A stretch of 64,000 bases of DNA from Ustulina deusta (Eukaryota; Ascomycota; Sordariomycetes; Xylariales; Xylariaceae): the NCBI GenBank assembly GCA_023159155.1, contig JAJNNX010000003.1, positions 682,001 through 746,000 of the forward strand, read 5' to 3'. This document shows positions 46,900-57,477 of the stretch, piece by piece. Below the pieces are notes generated by a model. The model was not told where the DNA came from, made no database searches, and saw nothing but the letters and a program-made list of their open reading frames with translations. The stretch's first letter is position 1; each line of letters begins with the position of its first letter. Both the position numbers and the translations under genes were made by a program.

Positions 46900-49300
46900 T
46901 AGAGTAAGTTGGATAGTAGTAAAAAAAATAATTTTTTAAATTTTAAAAAGTTCTAATATTTTTTTGTTAAGCTTTTTTATAAGTTGTTTAGTTTTAATAT
47001 TTTTAATATTTAATATTATTAGTTAGTTTTTAGCGTAGGTAGGTGCCTTTATTTTTTTTTTGTCAGCTTACTCTTTTATTTTTTAGCGGCTTTTTTTTAA
47101 GTGTTTTTACGTGTTTTAGTAGACTTGTATTATCTAGTGTACGTACAACTAATTCTTTAGGTTGCAAGGTACGCTAAAAAGAGAATTATGGGCTACCAAG
47201 TAATACTTATAATTTGCATAAAATAAAGTTATATATATAAACGCAAATATAGTATTATTATACATAAATTTTGCTATAAGAAATAAATCTTCCTAATTGG
47301 TTATTTTATAATTAATAAACGTTTATAAATAGATTTTTAAAAACTAATTAAATTGTTTGGTCTAACTATCGGTTTAAAAATAAAAAACTATACTTATATA
47401 CGGCTTAATTTTTACTAGTTTAAAAAAGTTCTTTTATAAGTACGCAATAAATCTAGAATTTTTATTAGAAATAATATTAAAAAATATACTATATAGTTTC
47501 TAATAAACTTTTGCAAATATTTTAATAAAATTATTAGTTTTTTTTTTCTGGACCTTTAAAGCTATAAAATAAGCTATTTTTATAAAAGGGTTAATTATTA
47601 CTTATATAAAGTTGCAACTATTTAAAAAAAGTAGATCCGTAATAAAGTTTATTGTAACTAATTGCTATAAGCTATAGTAAAGTTCTATAGGTTATAGCGG
47701 TCCGTAAGGGGCATACTATAGGATTTTGTTTTATTAGTATTATAGGCACCCTTATATATATTCTTGTACTAATATTTCTAAATTTAGCTACCAAAAGTTA
47801 TAAATAATTAATTTTATAGTTTTGTCTATTTTTATATATCCTACTACTAACATATTATGTTTAGACTTTATTATATTTTTTTGAATAGCAGTAAGTATTT
47901 ATAGCCGGTCCTTTTTATATAGCAGACCGTCTTATACTTCGATATTTTTATCGGGGTTTTTTAGCTGTAGCGCATACTTAGCGTTTTTTTTCCCTGCTTA
48001 GCGGACTTTTTTTGCAAAGTTTTAGTTCTATTGCAGTACTATTAAGCTATATAGTTGTTCTAATATTAGTAGGACTACTGCTACTACTAAAAATAGTATA
48101 CTTTATAAGTAAAAAAAATATTTATTTTATAAAACTGTTTTTATTAGCTAGTCTTTACTTCTTTTTTTTTTAAAGCAGTATTAAGCTAGTCTAGATATAA
48201 TATTAGTTTTTTTATTAAGTTATTCTAATTAATAATTGATTATAAACTAATATATAAATAATTGCTAGGCTTATTATGTTTGCTTATAATTAAAGACCTT
48301 TATAGTTATAAAATATATAAAGTTCTAGTAGTCTAAGTAGATCTTAATCCTATATTTAGTACTTTTTAAGTACTAATACTAGTAATTAAAAAAGTCTACT
48401 ATAGCCAAAAGCTTTTTATTATAGATTTTATAATTTATTTCTGCTAGTATAAGCTTATATAAATAAAAAGCAACCAGATATAATTATCTATTTAGGTCCT
48501 TTTGTAATAGAACTGCCCTAAAAACAAAGTCTAATATATTAGTTTTTATATATATAATTTCTTCCGGGTTAAAATATATTAAAATAAAAACTATAATAAA
48601 TTAGTATTTTAGTTCTTTAAAAGTTTTACTTATTATTTCTGTTTATTTCTATTCCTTTTTGTTTTTTTTATTAGTATTTATAAAAAGTTTAACAATTATT
48701 AAAAATTTTTCAATAAACTATTAATAAAAGTTAACAAAACCTATAAACTATTATAATTCTTATAAAATATTTAGGGTCTCCTATTTATTAATATAGTTTA
48801 TTTTGTCTAGTATTATAAAAATTCTATTAGTTCTAATAATATAGCCTAAAAACTCTACTTCTTATATCTACTACTTATATTTCTAAAAAAACAACTACTA
48901 AATTATATTATATTAGCTGCTTTAGGACTTTTTTAACTAATTAATTATATTCTTTTAGTATATCGGCATAGATTAATAGGTTATTTAAGTAAATAAAAAG
49001 TCTAGCATTAATAAAGTTATAAAATATATTATTTATTATAGCTTAAAAGGTTGCTAGGGCGTTTATAAGTCCTATTAGTATAACTATATATTTAAAAAAG
49101 TTATATTTATAACGGAATGCTATTTTTTATTTATTTCTTTTTTTAATATATACTAAAAAAAATCTAAACTTTAGGTTAATTTTGGTAAACTATTTAACTA
49201 TTATAAAATAAGCTTATAGCTCTACGATTAATAATATTAAGTACCGGACTAAAATTGTTATATTATTTAAGCTTTTATAATTAACTATAGGTTACAAAAG
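46900..49300 (-). pseudogene. Decayed Ty3/Gypsy pol (reverse transcriptase and integrase)
   Basis: On the minus strand near 49290-48960 the Gypsy RT pattern is still legible through the stops: YRKLNNITI, then FTKINLKF (F.KLDL), KIAFRYKYNFFKYIVI.IGL (TAFRT.YG.YEY.VMPFGL), INALATF (TNAPATF), and YLNNLLIYAD where YLDDILIYS is expected. Both catalytic aspartates have become Asn (GAC/GAT to AAC/AAT), the change RIP produces. Near 47770-47640 the integrase zinc-binding end reads GCL..Y..NK, then YAPYGPL and QLVTINFI (M/I-D-F-I). RT to the right of integrase on the minus strand gives the Gypsy gene order. Confidence 0.78.
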
Positions 49301-52300
49301 ATTATTTAGGTCCTTTTTATTAATAAATATTAAAAAAGCCTTATATAATAAAGTAGATTTTTGAATATGCCTAGTTTTTAGTATTTCTTTTAACTATAGT
49401 TTTAAAATGTTTAGTTCTTGCGTGCTTATAATATATAATAGTCCTTATAGCAGTATTTTGCTTTTTATAATATTAATAGAATAGTCCTATAGCTAGTAGT
49501 TAAGTAGCTATTATATAGTTACTTTAAATATAATAAAAAAAAATTCCTAGAACTTTTTAGGAATTTAAGCAATAGTAGTATTAGTAACCTTTTGCAAAAT
49601 AATTATTATAACCTTAGTTATTTCTAAGTTTAGGATAGCTTAACTTATATAATTTTTATAATAGTACTTTAAAATAAAAATAATCTTTTAAATATTTTTA
49701 AAAAAACAAACTAGCTAGTATTATTTTAGCTACTATTAAAAAAAAATTATATTATATTTATTATTTATTTTACTTAGTTTAAAGCTAAACTATATAAAAT
49801 AATTTTTTTAGTATTTAAAAACTATTTTTTTTATATAATACCTACTTACTTTTTATATATATATAATATTAAAAGTTATTATAAGTTATAATTATATTCT
49901 TTTAATAAAAGGCAACTTTTATTGTTATGCTTAACTAAAGGATATTACTAGTATTAAGCTTTTAATATTAAGTAGCGCTCAAATAAAATATTTTTTACTG
50001 TTATATAAAAGCATTATATATATTATAAAGCAATATCCCGTTTTAAGTTCTAAGCTAGGTTTTTTTTTTAAATTTGTTAGTTTTTTTTTAGATTGCTTAA
50101 TTGCGCTTACTTAAGGTTTATTACCTTAGTTTAGCCTTAAAATCTTATAAAATATAGCATAAAAACTTTTTAAAAATTTAAGTTAAACTTATTTATTTTT
50201 ATAAACTATAGTAGTAGCTTAGATATAGCTATTAGAAATATGTTTATTTTAGTTTGTTTAATAAAGTTTAAAAAAAATTGTTCTTTAGTTATTTTTTTTT
50301 TAGTAATAAAAGTTTTTTTAAACGCTAGTAGTAAGTTTTATTTATTAATATTCTTTTTAATAAAACAAACAAAAGTATTATAATTGTTTTATTTATAATA
50401 CTAGCAGTTAATTTTGTTATATTTTTGCTAGTTAATAATAATTTAATTTATTCCTTTTAAAGCTACTACTACTAAGGCCTATTGTTTATTTTTAAGGTTT
50501 AATTTAATTTTACTATTAGTTTTTTTAAATATATTTTTTTTTAAAAATTAGTTGCAGCTTAGGTTAAAGCGTTCTTTTTTGCTACAGTTAGGTTGGCCCA
50601 ATTTTAAAAGCTTTATTATTAAAGTAGGCCTTTTTTTTCTTAATATCCCAAAATTAGTTAGCATATTCTTATATATTTAGCCTACTTCCTATATAATTAA
50701 AATAAATTTTTTATTAATTTTTAGTAAGTTTTTTTAATAAAAATATACTAATTTAGTAATATTATTAAAAAAGGTCTTAGTTATATAATTTTAAAAAATA
50801 GTTTTAAACTACTAAATAACCTTATTAAAATTAAAAAGCTTTATAAAATATTAAGCTATATCTTTTTTATATTTAAAACTAGTTATTTTTTTAAAGTTCT
50901 AATATTGTTTAAAATAGTTTTTGAATTTTTTTTTAATATATATATATAACTAAACTATTAGTCTATAAAACCTATTTTTTTTATTTGTTTAATATACTAC
51001 TAATACTAAGTTTATATTTTGCTTATTAGTAATAAGCCTACTTAATTAATTTAATAGTAATTTTTAAAAAAGCTTTTTTTATATATTTTTAGATATGATT
51101 TTATTTTTATTTATTAGGTTTAAAACTTAGCTAGGTTTTTTTTGTTATAAACTAATAGTTTATTTAGGTATACTAGATTAATTGTAATAAAAAAAGCTAA
51201 ATAAATAAAGCGTTTAAAGGCCTAAATTAACCAATTGTTAGATTATAACCTGTTATTATTGCTATTATTAATCCTTTAAAAACTTTATAAAAAAAGAAGT
51301 AATAGTCTTTATAGAAGCCCTAGTAAGCTATTATTATTATTATTGCCTAAATTTCTTAGGTCCGGGTTAGGGGCTCCGGATAGGCAATAAAGTAATATAG
51401 TTTTTTTATTTCTACTAAACATAAAAAGTCTAGCATATACAAAATTAAATTATATACGGGCTTTTTTAGCTGTTTAGCAGGCTTAAGCTTTCTAGAAAGC
51501 TTTACTAGTTAGTATTTTTTTTATTTAAGCTTTTAAGCTAAAATATTTAAATAGGAACCCTTGTAATAAAAAGAACCCTAGTTAACTAATAAAAAAAAAA
51601 ATATAAGCTTAAAAGCTATATATTTTTTAATAGATTTTAAGACAAAATTTATATTTATTTTATAGTTAGCTACTAATTAAGTATTAAACTTATCTAAAAT
51701 AGCCTAAATATACGTTTAAAAATCTTTAATTTGTTTTTAGGTAGCTTTATTATAAGTAGGATTAAAATATTTTTAAGCAAACAGATTATTAATTTAGTTT
51801 TTTTTTTTTGCTACTTATAATATTACTTTTTTTTAGAACTTCTTATATTATTAATAACTTTTTTAGAGTATTTTTAAAGCTTATTATTATTATAAAGTTA
51901 TTTTTTTAAGTTTAATAATAACTTTTTATTAAACAAAAATATTTTAAGCAAACTTAGTAATAGTTCTTTATATTTTTTAAAAAAATATAAAGCTAAATTA
52001 TTTTATTTATTATTAAAACTATTTAATTTATTTTATAAATATAGCAATCCTTACTTAATATATTTATATTACTATGCTATAAAAATTATATATAATTTTA
52101 TATTGCTTTTTAATTTTTTTTTAGTTTTAGTAATAAAAAGCTTTAATATTATTAGTAAAAATATTAATTATTATATAAAAATTATTTATTTATTAATATA
52201 ACTTTATAAGCTAGTTTAGTAAATTAGTAATAGTAATATTAGTTTTGATTAGTTCGATTTAACTTCTTATAATAATATTATATTTTTAAAGGTTATATAA

Positions 52301-52951
52301 AATAATAATGTTAGTATAGTTAGCTAGCAAGTCTAATATATTAAACTTAGTTTTTGGAACGTAAGGTTTGACCAGGAAGCAAAAAATTGATTATAAATAG
52401 AAATATTATTATAAAAGTAATATGTTTTATATATTACAGTTTAGCTGTTAGTAAACTATTAGTTTATTAATTAATCTAAATATTTTTTTAAATAATAATA
52501 AAAAAGATATTTTAGGCGTAAATAAAAAAAAAGCAAGGGGTAATATTTTTAGAAAATCTTAATAAAAAAAAATAAAAAAGTTAAATAAAAAGATTACCGG
52601 AAACTATATTTTATTAAACATAAAAAATAATTCTTTTACTACTAGTAGCACTAAGCTGCTTTAAGCTAATTTGTTTTAAAGGTTTGGTTATAGTTCAGTA
52701 CTTTCTAAGTTATCTTTATTTAAAGTTTTGTTTAAGTCTTTTTTTTTGTTTAAATCTTTGTTTAAAGTTTTATTTGGGTTTTTTTTTTCCGGTTTAAAAA
52801 AAACACCGCTAGTAACAACCATAGCATAAGATAGTAGTTAAAGTATAGGAAGTGCCTCTAAAGCTAGTAAGCTATTACTAGCAATAAGTATAGACTAAGC
52901 TAGGGTAGTTATAAAATTATAAGGGTTCTTTTAAATAAATAAAGAATTATT

Positions 52952-53270
52952 TATAACAAAAATATATATTATAAGCTCAGAACTTAGTTATATTTAGCTA
53001 ATAATTTTTTAGAGGTTTTAAAGTCTATAGTTCCTTTTTTCAAATGTTCAAACTTAGGATTCTTATAGCTTATTTATGCCTGTTCGTTATTAGGCTATTT
53101 GGAATATATTCTGTAACTCTATTGATACAAAGGACTGTTAGGTCTCCTTGCATATACGCATAGTCCGTATAACCTCCAGTCCTTCTAATAAAGGCTTATC
53201 CGTTCCCCCGAGGGCCTGCATATTGTACCAACAGCATAGCTAGCGGCTTGGCATATCGATCCGTGTGACA
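52952..53270 (-). repeat. Right LTR (5' LTR of the minus-strand element)
   Basis: 319 bp. The inner ~70 bases are heavily A/T-mutated, while the outer ~200 bases next to the gene keep C and G (for example TTCCCCCGAGGGCC). It ends in CA followed by TGAAT. Confidence 0.92.
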
Positions 53271-54349
53271 TGAATGGCGCCACTAGAGACCTAAGATCGC
53301 GGGACAGATCCACCGCATTACATAAGGCTTCGCTTGAAGGGCAGACTGAAATAGTAAAGCTACTTCTCGAAAATGGCGGTATTATAAACTCTCCAGGTGC
53401 ACGCAAGTGGACAGCGTTACACATGGCTTCGTGGAAGGGTCATATTGATATCGCAAAGTTACTCCTCGAAAATGGCGCCAATTTTGACTTGCCGGCCAAG
53501 CACGGGTATACTGCGTTATACCTGGCTTCGATGTCTGGTCATATCGGAATAGTAAAGCTACTTCTCGAAAACGGCGCTAGTGTCGACCGAAAGACCGACG
53601 AAGATTGGACCCCCTTATACATCGCGTCCTATCATGGTAATGTTGACCTAGTCAAACTCCTTCTCAATAAGGGGTCATCTGCCAACAGTATTCACCTATC
53701 AAATGGACGTTCGGTATTATCGCATTCTACTGCAAAAGGGGACATCAGTGTCGCCAGATGCCTTCTTCGGGCCGGCACCGATCCTAACTCAAGCGATTGT
53801 CTGAACCGAACACCTCTTTTCTATGCTACAATGCGTGGGAGCCTAGAAAGCTTCGATATTCTTCTTTCCGAGGGAAATGTTTCTATTAATTCCAGAGATC
53901 ATTATGGCTCAACATTGTTGTCCATTGCTACTCGCCACGGCCATATTGGCTTGGTGGCTCATCTCCTCGCTTTTGGAGAAATTGAAATGAACACTAAAGA
54001 CAACTTCGGTCGAACACCTTTGTCATGGAGTACCACCCCCGGCATCCGGAAGCTGTTTGTGGAGAGTGCAGCTAAACGTGGGGTGCTTCTACACTCGGCG
54101 GATGGTTTTACGCATCTATTTTCACCTCAAGACATGGAATCAGCTTACTGTGATGTGTGTACCTTGTTTCTCAAGGAGAACACGACGTGTTACTCTTGCA
54201 AAGTGTGCAATGGTGGGGATTTTGACGTTTGCCAAGATTGTTACAAAATAGGGGCATCTTGTCTTGGAGATTCTCATGAGATGATAAGTAGGGTGGTGGG
54301 AACTAAAAGTTACGCAGATGATACTGAAGGTGGCGATGATGATTGCTAA
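53271..54349 (+). pseudogene. Ankyrin repeats 14 (end) to 22 and ZZ zinc finger of the broken NLR gene
   Basis: This continues the frame interrupted at 46212. Counting one TGAAT copy only, the codon phase and the ankyrin repeat spacing are both restored across the insertion. Repeats read TALHKASLEGQTEIVKLLL, TALHMASWKGHIDIAKLLL, TALYLASMSGHIGIVKLLL and so on, then become less regular (TPLSWSTTPGIRKLF). From 54149 a ZZ-type zinc finger follows: YCDVC, a second CxxC (SCKVC), GDFDVCQDCY and GASCLGDSHEMI. The protein ends with an acidic tail (DDTEGGDDDC). The apparent ATG at 53270-53272 is formed by the last A of the LTR plus the duplication, and is not the native start. ZZ fingers at the end of ankyrin NLRs are known in fungi; their ligand is unclear. 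Confidence 0.88.
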
Positions 54350-55045
54350 TGAAGACGGCCGACAATATATGGCTAGTAGTCTCATGAAACGTATGTCGCA
54401 CTCTCCGAAACCTAGCCACACCTAAGTACTCTTGAGATTTCACATGTGAAATAAGGAATGATTTGATTCCGGTGTATGAAGGTTAATTCGCGAGGTAGCT
54501 ACTGTCTGACAGCTGACCTTTGCAAGCCAAAGAGCGCGCACACGGTTGCCAGTTTTGAGCAGGACGCCGCACTCTTTCCTGAATATAATGCCGTCTCCCT
54601 CCTTTTTGATATTGCTTGGAGATGTGATTATTGCCAGCGATGTTGTCCAGTACGGCTTCAGCCGACGTTACCCCTGATCGTTTTGCAACACGTGAGAACC
54701 ACGATGGCTGAACCAATAACATCCAAGAAATTTTGACTAGGATGAAATGGACAGCCCATAGGGCTGAAGTTTATTTGTCAGACTTCCGACGCTTATGGTT
54801 AGAAGTGCGAGGTGCGGGTACAACAAGTATTAGCGGCCGTATGGCATATGCAAAGATCCCAAATACATTCAACAGGCGTCCTCAGCTGGCAATAGAACCA
54901 ATTACTTTCTTTGTGATAAAAAAAGGTGTTGTAATACCGACAGTTAATCGGATAATTGGTGATGGTGATGGATGTGTGCGTTTGTGTTTATGTCACGTTC
55001 TCTAGATAGGTGAAGCCTGAGGCATTCGCGGCACGCAGCAGCAAA

Positions 55046-55244
55046 GGACTTTTCTGGTTAGACCATGCGAGCTGTCACAATGTTGTTACGCTAATATATC
55101 CAACGGCTTAGTTACCTAGCAAATAACCTTTGGAGTTAGTCTACGCGAGCCGTTACAATACCGTTACACTAATGTGTCCCAAGAAACTTTTCCGGCTAGC
55201 CCACGCGAGCTGTCACAATGTCGTTACCCAATATGTCCAACGGC
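55046..55244. repeat. Three imperfect direct repeats with core GCGAGCTGTCACAATGT
   Basis: Copies at about 55046-55107, 55138-55180 and 55185-55244. Copies one and three share a longer unit: CTTTTC(C/T)GG, then GCGAGCTGTCACAATG, GTTAC and ATATNTCCAACGGC. Copy two is shorter and more diverged (GCGAGCCGTTACAATACCG). Many of the differences are C/T, as expected after light RIP or simple transition decay. Confidence 0.7.
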
Positions 55245-55584
55245 CTGTGTCATCTCTTCAAATACGAACCAGAAAATTACAGGTGAGGAAATAAGAACAG
55301 GAGACCTGGAGCAACTTGTCAGCTGAGTAAGGCTAGGCCTTTCATGAACACCACTGTCGACGTTGGGCTCGCGGAACGCTCCCCAAATCGGACTGATTCC
55401 TCAACACCAGTATCCTAGACTGCAAGCGATATTGAAAATATGCTTACATCTAGCCTGTTCGATTGCGACGGAGGGGAGGGAGGCGGTGAGGGAGGCGGCG
55501 GGTATTGGAAAGCAGGCCAGCGTTGATATGTCCTACAGGACTTTGAACAATTCTAAACTCAATACATTCATACGGGAAAAGAAG

Positions 55585-55592
55585 TATATAAG
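55585..55592 (+). promoter_or_regulatory. TATA box of the secreted-protein gene
   Basis: TATATAAG lies 158 bp before the start codon at 55750, followed by a CA- and CT-rich leader (CATCTGTTCTATCATC). This is a typical layout for a strongly regulated fungal gene; no trans-acting factor can be inferred. Confidence 0.5.
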
Positions 55593-55749
55593 GCCACTAA
55601 GTTTCCGTTAATGGTACGCGATATGGAAACCCAACCACACTCGGACTCTCATCTGTTCTATCATCTATCCTCATCCCCACCACCATCTATTTGACAAAAC
55701 CACGACCTTGAGACCAAACGAACCAAACGACCCCAACAGTTCTACCACC

Positions 55750-56121
55750 ATGCACGCCCCAACCGCAGCCCTCGCTCTCGCGCTCTCCATCCTCCCGGCC
55801 TTCGTAGCCGCCAGCAAGGATTGGGCCTTGACCTTCAACTGGAAAGCCGACTGTGGCGGAGACAGCTACACCGACAGTGGGAAAATCTCGACGAACTGCG
55901 TCAACATCTACCTCCGCAACGGCGTGGGCGACGTCAGCACCAAGTTCAAGACGAGCGTCGACGCCGGCTACTGCAAGGTCTATCTATATGATGGGCAGTA
56001 CTGCGGTGGCGCCGTGAAGACGTGGACGGCGTATTCCACCGATGGGAATGGCTCTGGGGACGGGACCGTTTGCCTCACGGGGCTTAGTGCCCAGAGCTAC
56101 AAGGTTTACTGCACCGTTTAA
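55750..56121 (+). CDS. Small secreted cysteine-rich protein (123 residues)
   Basis: Single exon. The start is the ATG at 55750, because it opens a signal peptide (MHAPTAALALALSILPAFVAA). The 14 in-frame codons before it have no ATG. The mature domain of about 100 residues has six cysteines (KADCGGDSY, STNCVNIY, AGYCKVYLYDGQYCGG, GTVCLTG, VYCTV), enough for three disulfides. It is Gly/Ser/Thr/Tyr rich with alternating beta-type residues, suggesting a compact beta-sheet fold. A TATA box is 158 bp upstream. GC-rich codon use contrasts with the repeat-rich DNA to its left. I do not recognise the family. It fits the usual definition of a candidate apoplastic effector, which is inference from size, secretion and cysteine content. 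Confidence 0.78.
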   Translation: MHAPTAALALALSILPAFVAASKDWALTFNWKADCGGDSYTDSGKISTNCVNIYLRNGVGDVSTKFKTSVDAGYCKVYLYDGQYCGGAVKTWTAYSTDGNGSGDGTVCLTGLSAQSYKVYCTV

Positions 56122-57477
56122 CTGTTCTAAACGGCGGTGGTGAAAATGCTGTTTATCGGGGAGATGCGTGGGGGGGGGGAATGCTATAGGGGAGGAGCCT
56201 TGGGATGGACTTACCTTACCAACTAGAATAACCAGGCTTGTTGTTACGATGCCATTCTGTTGGCGTGGTATAACTTCGCTTGGCACAAAAGAGGATGTTT
56301 GTATATTGCTACGAAGAGACACTCGTTAGGCAATATATATTTTGGGGTCCCCACCACTACAACGATGTTCATTACGCGCCCGTGCCTCTCAAACTATTCC
56401 TTACCTCGGCATAGAAATCGTGACAGCTTATGTCTTGTCTGCATGAGTGTCTCTTCCTACAAGATCCTTCGGTATGTATATTTTGGTAGCGAGGGTTGAT
56501 AAACTTATGCCTAAGCTCTCAATATCGTACCTGGATGATAGTGTTATGGTAGCGAGTGGATAATTAATGTTGTAGAGAAGATCAGGTGATCAGTCGGGAT
56601 CGCTGAGGGCGCCCCGCATATACGACTCTGAAAGAATCTATGATCATAGACAGGATGCGTGAGTACATTGTCGAGAATGTCGATTGAGCATGCCTATAGG
56701 TGATAGTTGTTACTCAAGCCCGCGTTGGCAAGATTAGGAATGGATTCTATAGTTTAGAACTTAAGGATAGAAATAACTTATAGGATATCAAATGTTAACA
56801 ACTACGTTTTTAATGTAGCAATGCTAAAGCAAGCCTTTAGAGCAATAACATGTTGTTAATAAGAAATATTACTGGAAATTATTTACTGGCCATATTAAAA
56901 ACGTTTATAGTTTTAAGATAATATGGATAATATATAGCGTAGTAGCCAAACGGTCATTACAGAATTCCTTTCGATCGTGACACGAGGCTAGTACATGGTA
57001 TCAGTAGGACGCGGTCACGGCCGGCTAATCATCCTATAACCTTCGTGATCCTTGGTGATTGCCTGTAGGCAGCTTGCCCTCTTAGCCTACCTATTACACG
57101 TCAGTAGGATCTTGGCATTCTTGATGGTCTTGGTGGCGTCAACCGAGTGACCTTGTTTTACGGCTGCAAAGGTGCAACATTCTAAGCACTACCAACCAAT
57201 ATGACGACTTTCACCCTCTAATCTAGCATGTTACACAGCAATTCCGTGGGGCGTTTAATATATAGGTAATGCGAGAGCACATTCGATATTTGAAAACAAT
57301 GTAATTTTCTCACTTCGTGACGTCATGGATAATAGATTGTATGGACGCCGTTTAAGCCGTGCAATGTGTTGGAAAAAGTGAGGCCCGCTTTCTACGATTT
57401 TGGGGAATAATTTCGTGAAAAGATCGAACGGCTACCACTCGAAGAGCTATTAACCTTCCTCACTTCAAGAAGCGCCA
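56122..57477. other. Intergenic, no gene seen
   Basis: About 1.36 kb between convergent genes. The part at 56740-56960 is AT-rich with many TA steps and may be a decayed repeat fragment. No frame is supported. Confidence 0.45.

Larger units (their letters stand above)
46213..53270 (-). mobile_element. Ty3/Gypsy LTR retrotransposon inserted in the ankyrin gene (7,058 bp)
   Basis: Two 319 bp direct repeats (46213-46531 and 52952-53270) bound the element, starting TGTAATAAGGGC (mutated to TATAACAAAAAT in the right copy) and ending TGTGACA (TGTAATA in the left copy). The perfect 5 bp duplication TGAAT lies at 46208-46212 and 53271-53275. A polypurine tract on the minus strand adjoins the left LTR, and RT and integrase signatures read on the minus strand, so transcription would run right to left. 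The interior is strongly AT-rich with TA excess and no open frame. Its LTRs share nothing obvious with those of the 20-42 kb family, so this is a separate lineage. Confidence 0.93.
54350..55749. other. Intergenic, between the ankyrin gene and the secreted-protein gene
   Basis: No gene supported. It contains three imperfect repeats (55046-55244) and a TATA box for the next gene. Frames at 54476-54736 and 54733-55005 have no recognisable domain. Confidence 0.5.

Noticed and set aside
46248..53000. Chromodomain at the end of the minus-strand integrase
   Set aside because: Sequence near 46800-46900 is too degraded by A/T mutation to support a chromodomain call.
53270..54349. Independent ankyrin gene starting with the ATG at 53270
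   Set aside because: The A of that ATG is the last base of the LTR, and TG belongs to the target duplication. The frame is the continuation of the gene to the left of the transposon.
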